Below, in pieces: positions 16,484 through 25,620 of a stretch of 45,373 nucleotides of DNA. The first letter of the stretch is position 1, and every line of letters begins with the position of its first letter. This DNA comes from Nocardia paucivorans NBRC 100373. Lineage in GTDB: Bacteria > Actinomycetota > Actinomycetes > Mycobacteriales > Mycobacteriaceae. The stretch lies in assembly GCF_000308675.1 (NCBI RefSeq), contig NZ_BAGE01000028.1, positions 1 through 45,373 on the forward strand, in the 5' to 3' direction. The notes below the pieces were generated by a model. That model saw nothing but the letters and a program-made list of their open reading frames with translations. It made no database searches and was not told the origin of the DNA. Both the position numbers and the translations under genes were made by a program.

Positions 16484-17704
16484 CTACAGCGAGGTGGAGG
16501 TATCCGCGAGGCGCTCGGGATCGACCGGGTCGCCCGAACGGATGAGCTCCTTGATCCGGTCGCCCACATCCCAGACATTGACATTCATCCCGGCCAGTAC
16601 CCGATCGACCGAGTCCAACCAGAAGGCCACGAACTCCCGACCGGCGAGATCACCGCGCACCACGACCCGCGCGTGGTCACCGGCGGCGGTGTGGCCGGTG
16701 TACTCCATCCCGAGGTCGTACTGGTCGGTGAAGAAGTACGGTAGGCGGTCGTAGACGGCGTGCTTTCCCAGCATGGTGGCCGCGGCCACCGCGGGTTGGT
16801 TCAACGCGTTCGCCCAATGCTCCACCCGGATCCGGCGGCCGAACAGCGGATGCTGCTGTTCGGCGATATCCCCGACGGCCACGATATCCGGATCGCTGGT
16901 GGTCAGACCCGCGTCGACCAGGACACCGTCGGCGACCTCGAGCCCGGCTGCCGCCGCGAGTTCGATATTCGGTTTCGCGCCCACCGCGACCAGGACGGCG
17001 TCGGCGTCGATGGTGGTGCCGTCACCCAACCGCACCCCGACCGCCCGGCCACCGTCGGTGACGATCCGCTCCACCTGCGTCTCGAAGCGCAGCTCGACCC
17101 CGTGCGCGCGATGCAGGTCCGCGAACACCGCCCCCATCTCCGGGCCGAGTGCGCCGAGCAACGGTGTCCGCGCCGCCTCCACGATCGTCACCTCGACACC
17201 GGCCGCCCGGGCCGCCGCGGTTACCTCGAGCCCGATCCAGCCCGCCCCGATCACGGCCAGCCGGTGCGCGGTGCCGAACAGACGGATGAGCGCGTCGGAG
17301 TCCTCCAGGGTGCGCAGGGTGTACACCCCCTCGGCGTCGGTGCCCGGGACCGGCAGTCGGCGCGGGGTGGCCCCGGTGGCCAATGCCAGCTTGTCGTAGC
17401 CCAGGGTCGATCCGTCGGGCAGTGCGACGGTCCGGGAGGCTCGGTCGATCGCGGTGACCTCGGTGCCGAGCCGCAGATCGATATGGTGGTCGCGGTACCA
17501 GGCGGCCGATTCGACGGTGAAGTCCGCCGGATCCTTCTTCCCCGCCAGATATTCCTTGGACAGTGGTGGCCGTTCGTACGGGAGGTGTTCCTCCGCGCCG
17601 ATCAGGGTGATGGTTCCGTCGAAATCGTTCTCGCGTAGCGCGTGGGCCACCTTGGCCCCGGCCAGGCCACCGCCTACGACGACGAAATGGCGCGTAGAGG
17701 TCAT
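16484..17704 (-). CDS. FAD-dependent ferredoxin/rubredoxin reductase-like protein
   Basis: The 406-residue protein begins with an FAD-binding motif (VVVGGGLAGAKVA), continues with ERPPLSKEYL typical of ferredoxin reductases of oxygenase systems, has the NAD-binding motif VIGAGWIGLEVTAAA near residue 150, the second FAD site DIVAVGDIAE near 265, and a C-terminal reductase domain (FFTDQYDLGMEYTG). Such enzymes pass electrons from NADH to a ferredoxin serving a cytochrome P450 or a dioxygenase. No ferredoxin or P450 gene is adjacent. It is separated from the ECF41 operon by 112 bases and may have its own promoter. Confidence 0.88.
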   Translation of the reverse strand: MTSTRHFVVVGGGLAGAKVAHALRENDFDGTITLIGAEEHLPYERPPLSKEYLAGKKDPADFTVESAAWYRDHHIDLRLGTEVTAIDRASRTVALPDGSTLGYDKLALATGATPRRLPVPGTDAEGVYTLRTLEDSDALIRLFGTAHRLAVIGAGWIGLEVTAAARAAGVEVTIVEAARTPLLGALGPEMGAVFADLHRAHGVELRFETQVERIVTDGGRAVGVRLGDGTTIDADAVLVAVGAKPNIELAAAAGLEVADGVLVDAGLTTSDPDIVAVGDIAEQQHPLFGRRIRVEHWANALNQPAVAAATMLGKHAVYDRLPYFFTDQYDLGMEYTGHTAAGDHARVVVRGDLAGREFVAFWLDSVDRVLAGMNVNVWDVGDRIKELIRSGDPVDPERLADTSTSL

Positions 17705-17879
17705 AGTGGGCTCCTTGATCGCGGTCGAATCGAACAGCGAGCCGAACTCCTGAACGCCACCCTAGTGGCTGTATCGGCCGGCGATCCGCGGAAATCGGGA
17801 ACGAATACCGTGTCGGCGTGGTTGCTGGAAAGAGGGCGGTGACAGCCGCCGCTTCATGCCGAACGGAGAGGACAACCCC

Positions 17880-18542
17880 GTGACCGAGTCGGGCCGAGAC
17901 ACTGCACGAGACACCACGAAAGACGTGGCCGATTTCTGGTTCGACCCCCTGTGCCCATGGTGCTGGATCACCTCCCGCTGGATCCTCGAGGTCGAGAAGG
18001 TACGTGATATCGAGGCCCGCTTCCACGTCATGAGCCTGGCGGTACTCAACGAGGGCCGGGATCTGCCGCCGGAGTACCAGGAAATGATGAAGAGCGCCTG
18101 GGGGCCGGTGCGGGTGGCGATCGCGGCCGCCCGGGAACACGGCGACAAGGTGCTCTCTCCGCTCTACACCGCCATGGGCACCCGCATCCACAACCGTCGG
18201 GACGAATACGAGCGCGATAGTCGGGCGGAAACCCTGGCCGCCGTCGTCGCCGACGCCCTGGAAGAGGTGGGCCTGCCCGCATCGCTGGCCGCGGCCGCCG
18301 AAAGCACCGACTACGACGAGGAACTGCGCGCCAGCCACCATGCCGGTATGGACAAGGTCGGCCAGGACGTGGGCACACCCACCATCCATATCAACGGGGT
18401 CGCTTTCTTCGGTCCGGTGTTGTCGCGGATACCGCGCGGCGAGGAGGCCGGGAAGCTGTGGGACGCGGCGGTCACCCTCGCCGCCTACCCGCATTTCTAC
18501 GAACTCAAGCGCACCCGCGACGAGGGACCGGTCTTCGACTGA
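17880..18542 (+). CDS. Mycothiol-dependent reductase, DsbA/thioredoxin fold (Rv2466c family)
   Basis: The protein of about 220 residues is very close in pattern to Rv2466c, a DsbA-fold enzyme that uses mycothiol or mycoredoxin-type chemistry and activates some nitro-drugs in M. tuberculosis. The active site is C25-P-W-C28 in [14 protein letters not shown]. Other family blocks include NRDLP-like [27 protein letters not shown] (with the cis-Pro loop) and [21 protein letters not shown] 17880 has GGAGAGG eight bases upstream; ATG 17856 lies in frame but lacks such a site. In M. tuberculosis the gene is next to pepN; here about 10 kb separates them. Confidence 0.92.
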   Translation: MTESGRDTARDTTKDVADFWFDPLCPWCWITSRWILEVEKVRDIEARFHVMSLAVLNEGRDLPPEYQEMMKSAWGPVRVAIAAAREHGDKVLSPLYTAMGTRIHNRRDEYERDSRAETLAAVVADALEEVGLPASLAAAAESTDYDEELRASHHAGMDKVGQDVGTPTIHINGVAFFGPVLSRIPRGEEAGKLWDAAVTLAAYPHFYELKRTRDEGPVFD

Positions 18543-18679
18543 CCTCTGCCCCGGCGGTGACCGCCGGCCCGACGAGTGGGCGGGTTCGGCGGTCGCGCCG
18601 CACGGTGTGGCAACGATTCGGAATGCAGGGCACCCGCCCGGCTCGAGGGCAGGTTCGGCCGCCTGACACAATCGCACCC

Positions 18680-19153
18680 ATGCGCGTATATCTCGGTGCC
18701 GATCATGCCGGTTTCGAACTGAAGAACGCCGTCAAGGCCCATCTGGAACAGGCCGGTCACGAGGTCGTCGACTGCGGCGCCCTCGTCTACGACGCCCTCG
18801 ACGACTACCCGGCCTTCTGCATCGAGGCGGCGCGGCGCACTGTCGCCGACCCGGGCAGCCTGGGGCTGGTCTTCGGGGGTAGCGGCAACGGCGAACAGAT
18901 TGCCGCCAACAAGGTGCCCGGCGCCCGCTGCGCGCTGGCCTGGAGCGTGGAAACCGCCAAATTGGCCCGGGAACACAACAACGCCCAGCTGATCGGTATC
19001 GGCGGCCGGATGCACTCCACCGAGGAAGCGCTGGCCATTGTGGATGCCTTCATCTCCACCCCCTGGTCGGGGGAGGAGCGGCACCAGCGGCGCATCGATA
19101 TCCTCGCCGAATACGAGAAGACCGGTCAACCCCCGGCGCTGCCCGCCGAATAG
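18680..19153 (+). CDS. rpiB: Ribose-5-phosphate isomerase B
   Basis: The 157-residue enzyme interconverts ribose 5-phosphate and ribulose 5-phosphate in the pentose phosphate pathway. Family motifs include GADHAGFELK at the N-terminus, DYPAFC, GGSGNGEQIAANKVPGARCA (the phosphate-binding loop, with the Ser/Gly pair seen in the actinobacterial form) and EHNNAQLIGIGGRMH. The ATG at 18680 starts MRVYLGADHAG, the usual start. It lies 17 bases upstream of the Nei glycosylase gene, as in M. tuberculosis Rv2465c-Rv2464c, so the two are probably one operon. Confidence 0.95.
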   Translation: MRVYLGADHAGFELKNAVKAHLEQAGHEVVDCGALVYDALDDYPAFCIEAARRTVADPGSLGLVFGGSGNGEQIAANKVPGARCALAWSVETAKLAREHNNAQLIGIGGRMHSTEEALAIVDAFISTPWSGEERHQRRIDILAEYEKTGQPPALPAE

Positions 19154-19170
19154 TCGAGCGGTCGTCGACG

Positions 19171-19983
19171 GTGCCGGAAGGTCATACCCTGCACCGCCTG
19201 GCGCGGCTGCATCAGCGGCGGCTGGCCGGTGGGGTGGTGCGGGTGTCCAGCCCGCAGGGCAAGTTCGCCTCCGGCGCCGCCCGGGTGGACGGGCGGGTGC
19301 TGGTGCGGGCGCAGGCGTGGGGTAAACATCTGCTGCACGAATACGAGTCGGATCTGACCGTGCACATCCATCTCGGGTTGTACGGCACCTTCACGGAGTC
19401 GACGCTGCCAATGGGTGAGCCGGTCGGACAGGTGCGGATGCGGATGTACGGCACCGGACGCGACGGCATCGGCTTCGGCGCCGATCTGCGCGGACCCAAT
19501 ACCTGCGAGATCCTCACCCCGCCCGAGGTCGCCGCGCTGATCGATCGGCTCGGCCCGGACCCGTTGCGCGGCGACGCCGACCCCGACCGCGCCTGGTGGC
19601 GGATCCACCGCTCCCGTCGGTCGATCGGCTCGCTGTTGATGGACCAGCGCGTCGTGGCCGGTGTCGGCAATGTCTATCGGGCGGAAGTGCTGTTCCGGCA
19701 CGGGATCTCTCCCGCGCGGCCGGGCGCCGCGATGAGTGCCGAGGAGTGGGCGGCGATCTGGTCGGATCTGGTGGAGCTCATGCGGGTGGGGGTGCGGCGC
19801 GGCAAGATGCACGTCGTGCGGCCCGAACACGATCACGGCGCACCCTCGTACGCGCCGGACCGCCCACGCACCTACGTCTATCGGCGGATGGGGGAGCCCT
19901 GCCGGATCTGTGCGACCCCGGTGGCCCATTCGGTGCTGGAGGGACGAAACCTCTTCTGGTGCCCGGTCTGCCAACCGAAGTGA
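19171..19983 (+). CDS. nei: Fpg/Nei family DNA glycosylase (endonuclease VIII-like)
   Basis: The 270-residue enzyme removes oxidised bases from DNA and cuts the backbone. The GTG start encodes Met, followed by PEGHTLHRLA; Pro2 is the catalytic nucleophile and Glu3 the acid. A Lys in the loop QAWGKHLLHE is the usual beta-hairpin Lys. The helix-two-turn-helix region LLMDQRVVAGVGNVYRAEVL is intact, and a C-terminal zinc finger (CRIC...CPVC) closes the protein. The Nei type rather than Fpg is favoured by PEGHT (Fpg has PELPE). The gene follows rpiB by 17 bases. Confidence 0.93.
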   Translation: MPEGHTLHRLARLHQRRLAGGVVRVSSPQGKFASGAARVDGRVLVRAQAWGKHLLHEYESDLTVHIHLGLYGTFTESTLPMGEPVGQVRMRMYGTGRDGIGFGADLRGPNTCEILTPPEVAALIDRLGPDPLRGDADPDRAWWRIHRSRRSIGSLLMDQRVVAGVGNVYRAEVLFRHGISPARPGAAMSAEEWAAIWSDLVELMRVGVRRGKMHVVRPEHDHGAPSYAPDRPRTYVYRRMGEPCRICATPVAHSVLEGRNLFWCPVCQPK

Positions 19984-20006
19984 ACCGGTTCGTTCACGGC
20001 GATTCG

Positions 20007-20048
20007 GGCCCGTCCGGGCCGCGCGCCGGCTTCTCCTTTCAGCCGGCG
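20007..20048. terminator. Candidate bidirectional terminator
   Basis: Two small stems lie between the convergent nei and GGDEF genes: GGCCC-GTCC-GGGCC (20007-20020), and GCCGGC (20025-20030) pairing with GCCGGC-type bases at 20042-20047. The second overlaps the last codons of the GGDEF gene. Confidence 0.4.
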
Positions 20049-20995
20049 ACGGCCGGAACCTCCTCGTCCTCGGCCGGCACGAACCGCCGCCCGCCCGCCG
20101 TTTTCGCCGCGTACATCGCCTGATCGGCGCGACGTAGCAGATTTTCCAGATCACACGGCGTACCCGGTGGTGCGCAGGCGGTGCCCACACTCGCCGATAC
20201 CGGAACCGGGCCCACCGTGGACCACACCGGATCGTTCAGGACGGTCACGACGCGGCGGGCCAGTTCGTCCACATCGTGGGTCGAGTTGACCGCCAGGACG
20301 AATTCGTCCCCGCCGTACCGACAGACCACGGCATCGGGCGGACACACCTTCCGCAGTCGGGCGGCCAGTTCCACCAGCACCTCGTCACCGACCGCGTGGC
20401 CGTAGCCGTCGTTGATCTGTTTGAACCGGTCCAGATCCACCACCAGCAACCCGACCCCACGGTTCGGGTTGCCGGCCATCAACCGGACCCGGTCCCGCAG
20501 CAGGGTGCGGTTGGCCAGGTCGGTGAGCGCGTCGTGGGTGGCCTCGTGTCGTAACCGGTGCTGGAGCGCGGTGATCTCCTGAACCCGCTGCGATACCGCA
20601 GCCGACAGGTCCTGTTCCTGTTTTGCCAGCGCCTCCGCCAGGGCCCGCTCCTGCAGGGCCTGGGCGTAGCTGTCGATGGCCTGACTGGCCACCAGCGGCC
20701 ATCGGGTGGCCACCAGGGAGCCCCGAGGGCCGGCGGGAAAGCCGAGCAGGGTGCGGGTGGACAGCGCCAGCATTCGGATCCGCGCACACGGATCGGCGCA
20801 CAGTCGCGCACCCAACCGGCGCGCCGGAAGGATCGGGAAAGGCTCGAAGGCTGCGAGCTCCAGCAATCGCTCGATGATCTCGGCGAGAACAGGTTCGATG
20901 TCCTTCGGGTGGGCGGTGGTGCCGGCTTGGGTACATGCGGCGATCGCCCATGTTCTGGCGGTCTCGCGGACGGGTGGGGTGGTGCCGGTGCCCAT
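20039..20995 (-). CDS. GGDEF domain diguanylate cyclase
   Basis: The protein of about 318 residues has a C-terminal GGDEF domain that makes cyclic di-GMP from two GTP. The active-site loop is intact (CRYGGDEFVLAV), preceded by LTDLANRTLLRDRV and DLDRFKQINDGYGHAVGDEVL. The N-terminal 130 residues are mostly helical and end in a coiled-coil-like linker (LAKQEQDLSAAVSQRVQEI); I cannot name this sensor part. There is no membrane segment, so it is cytoplasmic. Three in-frame starts exist (GTG 21004, ATG 21001, ATG 20995). The last has GAGG eight bases upstream and is chosen. Confidence 0.9.
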   Translation of the reverse strand: MGTGTTPPVRETARTWAIAACTQAGTTAHPKDIEPVLAEIIERLLELAAFEPFPILPARRLGARLCADPCARIRMLALSTRTLLGFPAGPRGSLVATRWPLVASQAIDSYAQALQERALAEALAKQEQDLSAAVSQRVQEITALQHRLRHEATHDALTDLANRTLLRDRVRLMAGNPNRGVGLLVVDLDRFKQINDGYGHAVGDEVLVELAARLRKVCPPDAVVCRYGGDEFVLAVNSTHDVDELARRVVTVLNDPVWSTVGPVPVSASVGTACAPPGTPCDLENLLRRADQAMYAAKTAGGRRFVPAEDEEVPAVAG

Positions 20996-21408
20996 GCCCA
21001 TCACCTCGGACAGATGGTGTCGTATGGTCGGCCGCCGCCCGAACGGTTGCCGAGTAGGGCCCCGGCCTCACCACTGCAATGCGGATGGTCCACCTTGTTC
21101 GGGTGCACGCTCACCGCCCCCTTTCCAGCTACCCCGCTCCAGCACGACGATGGTAGCAAGCGGATCGAACCCCAATAACCCCGATCTGCAACAAGTTCTC
21201 GCTCTTCGGAGGGATGCCGGCTCCGTCCGAGCACGGTCGAACCACTTGTGTGCCACCCGATTGGCGTTCGCATCGCGGCAGCGGTTCACAAGGGCCGATC
21301 GTGACGTCATCACGACAGGCAGGGGGTTGATTGGCGTTGGGAAAGTGTGATTGGGTACAGTCGCTCATGCAGACGACATCGTGGCGATCCCATCGGTGTC
21401 GTATGCCT
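20996..21408. other. Intergenic region with candidate tRNA promoter
   Basis: I see no supportable gene in these 413 bases. A possible -10 box TACAGT (21356-21361) with a weak TTGGCG (21331-21336, spacer 19) lies about 48 bases upstream of tRNA-Gly and may drive the two tRNA genes. Confidence 0.4.
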
Positions 21409-21479
<71 letters not shown>

Positions 21480-21519
21480 CGTACGCGGCACGCTCGCCTG
21501 GTGGCCCCGGGCGAAGTCA

Positions 21520-21616
<97 letters not shown>

Positions 21617-21650
21617 GGGCGGGTGCCCGAGGGGGCATAGAGGGATTTCG

Positions 21651-22442
21651 CTACTGGCCGGACTGGCCGGAGGCCTGTTTCTCCCGGGTTGCCAGTGCCG
21701 CCGTCGGTAGCTCGGCGTAGCGGCCGAACGCCTGGTCGATCAGCTCCGACGCGGCCCGGGTGGCGATCAGCCGGGCGATGGCCAGTTCGGTTTCCAGTTT
21801 GGTGCGGTCCTTGGGGGTGCCCTCGGACTGTTCGTAGTTCTTCCCTGCCAGAACATGGAAGAGCTCGCTCGCATAGTTGTCGGCGATACGGTCGCAGTCG
21901 GCCCGGAGACGTTCGACCAGTTGGAAGGTCTCCTGCGGGGGGAGGCCGGCGTCCGTCAGGCGGGTCGCCAGATCGCAGCAGCGCGGATTGGTGATCCGAT
22001 ACACCTCGAACGGATCGCTGTCGGAGGCCAGCGCCTGCTGTATGTAGTCCGGCAGTTCCGGTTGGGGCCGGGGTTTGCCGATAGTGGGGCCCGTTTCCGA
22101 CGGCGCGGAGTTCTCGTCGGATTTCTTCGCGGTCCCGTTGGCGGCCGACCGATCCGCCGAACCATTGGCGGAGGTGTCGGTGACCCCGAGGACCTCGGCC
22201 AGCCCGTCTCCGCGGTCCCAGGCGGCGAGCAGTTCCTTGATCCCGTTCAGCTTCATGCCCCGACCGAGCAGCCGGCTGATCGTCTGCAGTCGATTGAGAT
22301 GGTCGGTTCCGTAGTACCCGATCCGTCCACGCACCTCGGGGGACGGTAAGAGCCCCCGTTCGTGGTACACGCGGACACTGCGCACGGTGGTTTCGGCGGC
22401 CCGCGCCAGCTCGTCGATCGTGTACTCGGATTCTCCAGGCAT
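21651..22442 (-). CDS. MerR family transcriptional regulator
   Basis: The 263-residue protein has an N-terminal MerR winged helix-turn-helix (YTIDELARAAETTVRSVRVY, then RIGYYGTDHLNRLQTISRLLGRGMKLNGIKELL), followed by a low-complexity linker (about residues 85-130) and a C-terminal helical region with a Cys pair (NPRCCDLATRL). There is no recognisable ligand-binding domain. It diverges from the WhiB gene across 270 bases that include a perfect 16-base palindrome, so it may regulate itself and whiB; this is inference. There is no clear ribosome binding site before ATG 22442, so translation may be leaderless. Confidence 0.87.
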   Translation of the reverse strand: MPGESEYTIDELARAAETTVRSVRVYHERGLLPSPEVRGRIGYYGTDHLNRLQTISRLLGRGMKLNGIKELLAAWDRGDGLAEVLGVTDTSANGSADRSAANGTAKKSDENSAPSETGPTIGKPRPQPELPDYIQQALASDSDPFEVYRITNPRCCDLATRLTDAGLPPQETFQLVERLRADCDRIADNYASELFHVLAGKNYEQSEGTPKDRTKLETELAIARLIATRAASELIDQAFGRYAELPTAALATREKQASGQSGQ

Positions 22443-22538
22443 ACGTATAGGAAACCATAATCTGTGCCATAGATAAACGGGTCGTAAAGGAATGAACCGT
22501 TAACCAGTGGTCAAAACGTCCGTTTCGCAGGTCAACAG

Positions 22539-22554
22539 ACCGTTACGTAACGGT
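22539..22554. promoter_or_regulatory. Perfect 16-base palindrome, candidate operator
   Basis: ACCGTTACGTAACGGT is its own reverse complement. A partial copy of the half-site (AACCGTTAAC) lies about 45 bases nearer the MerR gene. The position between the divergent merR and whiB genes suggests an operator. Confidence 0.55.
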
Positions 22555-22712
22555 AAGGGCAGTTGCTCGGCCGTCGGCTGTGAGCTACCGTGCGTGGTGC
22601 AGCTAACATCGGCTGCTTTTCCGGGGACTGTCGAGCAGCCCTGACGAACCTCCCGACCAACGGGTATCGCACCGATCATTCGGTCGTGCCCTCGGCAGTT
22701 CCGGAGATGGCT

Positions 22713-23186
22713 ATGCGCACTATGCAGATTCGTTCGCGCGCAACGGGTTCCATTGCCCACAGGAAGGTTTCGGTACACGCACCGGAAGTCGCGGCCCTTC
22801 CCGTCAAATCGACACAGCGCCCCCCGTGTGCGGACCTGCCGGACAGTTGGGACCTGGACACGGGCACTCCGGAGGCCTGGCAGTCGGCGGTTCGTACCTG
22901 CAATAGCTGCCCGCTCATCGCGCAGTGCCGTCAACTGGTGCAGACGCTCATCGCGCGCGGGGACGGGCCCCGAGCCATGATCTGGGCGGGTGTCGCCTAC
23001 GACAATTCCGGAAACGTCATCGAGAACCTGGATCGGCACCGTACCGTTCCGGTGGATCACAAACGGCCGCTTCGCATTATCCGCAATGGTCGCCGGCCGC
23101 TTCCCAACCAGCCGGTGACAACCGTGCCGCAACGACATATCGTGCTCGGACGTCCGTTGCGCCCGACCGGAACAGGTGGGCTCTGA
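22713..23186 (+). CDS. WhiB family iron-sulfur transcriptional regulator
   Basis: The protein of about 157 residues has the WhiB cysteine pattern: one Cys in RPPCADLPD, then after about 30 residues CNSCPLIAQC (C-x2-C-x5-C), which should hold a 4Fe-4S cluster. It is followed by MIWAGVAYD at the place of the G[VI]W[GA]G turn and by a basic tail (RPLRIIRNGRRP) that would contact DNA. The frame is open upstream, but GGAG at 22703-22706 places ATG 22713 at good distance (MRTMQIRSR). The N-terminal and C-terminal extensions are long for a WhiB protein. The subclass was not determined. Confidence 0.85.
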   Translation: MRTMQIRSRATGSIAHRKVSVHAPEVAALPVKSTQRPPCADLPDSWDLDTGTPEAWQSAVRTCNSCPLIAQCRQLVQTLIARGDGPRAMIWAGVAYDNSGNVIENLDRHRTVPVDHKRPLRIIRNGRRPLPNQPVTTVPQRHIVLGRPLRPTGTGGL

Positions 23187-23232
23187 CTCGCGGGCGTTGT
23201 TTCTGGAGCGACTAGTACTGGTGGGTGTATAG

Positions 23233-24126
23233 ATGACGATTCTCGCGCTGGAGATCGGTCCGAGCCGGTTCGCCGCCATAGAGATCGCCGATAACGTCGG
23301 TCCGGAGGGGGTGCAGGCGATACCGGTTCCCGAGCGCCAAGCGTGGGAGCGGTGCCGCGAGCTACTGCTCGACATTGCGGCCGGCCGGGAGGTGACCAGT
23401 GTGGGGGTCGCCTCGAGTGGTCCGATAGACATGGCCTCGGGGGTGGTGGCGCCTCCCGAGGTGCTGGAATGGCAGGCCGGATTCCCCTTGGTGGAATCGC
23501 TGAGTGGGCTGTTTCCGCAGGCCGAGGTGCGTCTGGGGCTCGACGGTGTCTGTCTGTCGCTGGCCGAACGCCATTTCGGTGGCACCCGCGAGGTTTTGGA
23601 CTCGCTGTCGATCTTGGTCGAGGACCGCATCGTGGGTGGGGTGATGGTCGGCGGATTCGTGCTGGTCGGTCGTACCGGTAACGCTGGTCAGATCGGCCAT
23701 GTGCTGGTGCCGGGCTTCGACGAGCCCTGCTCCTGCGGGGGGCGTGGCTGTCTGGAAGCGGTCGCGGGAGGTGCTGCCCTGGTGCGTTGGGCCAATGGTC
23801 AGGGCTGGGGCGGCGCCTCGTTGTCGGCGTTGGTGTCGGCCGCGGAGCAGGGTGAGTCGGTGCCGGTGGCGGCGTTGGAGCGGGCAGGGAAGGCGCTTGG
23901 TACCGCCATCACTTCGGTGGCGGCCCTGCTGGATCTCGATCGCGTGGTGATCGGTGGTCCCTTGTCGCAGGCGGGTACCTCGTTGTGGAAGCCGCTCAAC
24001 AATGCGATAGCCATGCATGCGCGCCTCAGTTTTCTTCCGGGGTTGCGAGCCGTTCCGTCCGACCTGGGTGATGTGGGTCTGTTGGCCGGCGCCGGTGTGC
24101 TGGCCCTGACGGCTCTGGAGAGCTGA
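23233..24126 (+). CDS. ROK family protein, atypical
   Basis: The 297-residue protein has the ROK fold. The zinc site CSCGGRGCLEAVAGG (Cys166, Cys168, Cys173) and His156 are present. Two kinase features deviate: the N-terminal phosphate loop, usually DIGGTK, reads LEIGPSRFAA, and the sugar-binding Glu of GEIGH is Gln153 (GQIGH). Asp104 in GLDGVCLSLAE sits where the catalytic Asp is expected, but the flanking Asn residues are missing. It may be an inactive or repurposed sugar kinase. There is no helix-turn-helix domain, so it is not a NagC-type repressor. It lies 46 bases after the WhiB gene. Confidence 0.8.
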   Translation: MTILALEIGPSRFAAIEIADNVGPEGVQAIPVPERQAWERCRELLLDIAAGREVTSVGVASSGPIDMASGVVAPPEVLEWQAGFPLVESLSGLFPQAEVRLGLDGVCLSLAERHFGGTREVLDSLSILVEDRIVGGVMVGGFVLVGRTGNAGQIGHVLVPGFDEPCSCGGRGCLEAVAGGAALVRWANGQGWGGASLSALVSAAEQGESVPVAALERAGKALGTAITSVAALLDLDRVVIGGPLSQAGTSLWKPLNNAIAMHARLSFLPGLRAVPSDLGDVGLLAGAGVLALTALES

Positions 24127-24470
24127 TTTCACTTCTGTCGGTGCCGCATCCGGCGGGTAGCCGAATATTTGCCGACGGCTGATGGTTCGGGTGGCGAGAG
24201 AGGTTCGTTCGCCTTGGGCGCATCCCCTGTTCAGTGGGATGGACGTGAAAGATATTGTGTTCCCGATGGTTACATCGTGGCCGCCGTTGCGCGTGACGGA
24301 ATGTGGACTCGACCTGCTCGGATTAGCTGTTCGAACGGTCCGGCGAGCATCTTGGGTTCATTGTTGAGCGTACCGCTGTCCAACGGTACATTGCACTTGC
24401 GGTCTTTAGCGTGTACGGGGCGAAGACCACGGATGGCTGGACAGACGCATGCGACGAGAGAAGTGGCGCG
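24127..24470. other. Intergenic region, possible promoter
   Basis: Short open frames here show no family features. TTGCAC (about 24393) followed by TTTAGCGT could be promoter boxes for the downstream gene. This is weak. Confidence 0.3.
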
Positions 24471-25607
24471 GTGATCCCCTGGGTGACGGTCGAAGCATTG
24501 GCGCCGGAAGGTTTTTCGGTTGTCTCCGTGGGAGATGAGGCGCGGGGTTTCGCCGACTGGCGTCGGGTGCTGCAGCGCCAGCTCGCGAAGACGCCCGCCC
24601 TCTACGACGGGCTCACCACCCGCGATCTCATCGAGATCATCCGCACCGCCATTGATCGGGCGGAAGATGTCGACTCCGAGATTCCCACCGCATCCGGGCC
24701 GCACCGGCTCATGATTCGCCCGGTGTTCGGGCCCGCCGGCGATGTCCACGCCGTGCAGTTCTGGGCCGGGCCGGAGACGGCCCAGGCGCCGCCTCGGCCG
24801 GCCGCGGTCGGCGCCATCTGGGATCTGGACAGCCAAACCATTCAACAACCGAGTGGTATCACCCGACTCTCGGGCATCGCGCCCGAGGAGTATGTGCCCC
24901 GGACGTCCATCGCCGAGTTCTTTCATCGGATCACGGCATTCGACCGCCATGCCGAGGTGCTCGACCTTCTCTACAGCCCAGAACCGGGGGAGAAGCTTCA
25001 ATTCGAGGTGTCGATCACGCATGCGGCGGGGCGCGCCACGCAATGGCGCATCAGCATGCGAGCCCGTGACGACAACCGCACCCGGGGCGCGTGGTGGTTG
25101 ATCGAGGACATCACCTCCGACAACGCCCCCGAAATCTGGCCGACATTGGAGAGCGTGGGACTGCGGGAAGCGCATCGTCGCGCGGGCAATTACATCGCCG
25201 TGGTGCAGTTGGCGCACACCAGCATCTCGCACTGGCTCACCGATCCCGCGCCGTGGATCCGGTGGGACTACCTGTTTCGTCCCGTCGACGTTTTCCATCC
25301 AGACGATCGAATCCGACTGATCGAGCTCGCCGAACGCATCCGATCCGGTGATACCGCGGGGGTGACCGTGCGGGCGCTGAACTACAACGGCGGGTACACC
25401 CCGACCTCGCTACTGCTGTACCCCTATCCCGGTTTCTCCACGCGCGAACTCGCAATCGCCCAACTGGTCCGCGCGGCGGAGGACACCCCGGTGGTGGAGC
25501 CGGACCCCGTGGATCTCACCCCGGCCCGAACGGAGACGCCGATCGGCTACGACGATCAACTGCGGTACCGGCTGTCCGGACGGTTACGCGGTAGTCCCGT
25601 GCACTGA
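24471..25607 (+). CDS. DUF5593/PAS-like domain protein
   Basis: The protein of about 378 residues resembles actinobacterial proteins annotated with DUF5593 and DUF5628, with a PAS-like central part. Typical stretches are VSVGDEARGFADWRRVLQRQ, GAIWDLDSQTIQQPSGITRL, FHRITAFDRHAEVLDLLYSP and SHWLTDPAPWIRWDYLFRPV. It has no membrane segment and no kinase or output domain, so it looks like a stand-alone sensor or scaffold; the role is unknown. The frame opens at 24411, but GTG 24471 (VIPWVTVEALAPEG) is where the ordered sequence begins. It is only 13 bases upstream of the TcpC-like gene and may lead that operon. Confidence 0.65.
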   Translation: MIPWVTVEALAPEGFSVVSVGDEARGFADWRRVLQRQLAKTPALYDGLTTRDLIEIIRTAIDRAEDVDSEIPTASGPHRLMIRPVFGPAGDVHAVQFWAGPETAQAPPRPAAVGAIWDLDSQTIQQPSGITRLSGIAPEEYVPRTSIAEFFHRITAFDRHAEVLDLLYSPEPGEKLQFEVSITHAAGRATQWRISMRARDDNRTRGAWWLIEDITSDNAPEIWPTLESVGLREAHRRAGNYIAVVQLAHTSISHWLTDPAPWIRWDYLFRPVDVFHPDDRIRLIELAERIRSGDTAGVTVRALNYNGGYTPTSLLLYPYPGFSTRELAIAQLVRAAEDTPVVEPDPVDLTPARTETPIGYDDQLRYRLSGRLRGSPVH

Positions 25608-25620
25608 TCGCTCCCCATGT

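Noticed and set aside
17022..18677. 551-codon minus-strand open frame overlapping the Rv2466c-like gene
   Set aside because: It is antisense to two well-identified genes and has no protein family features.
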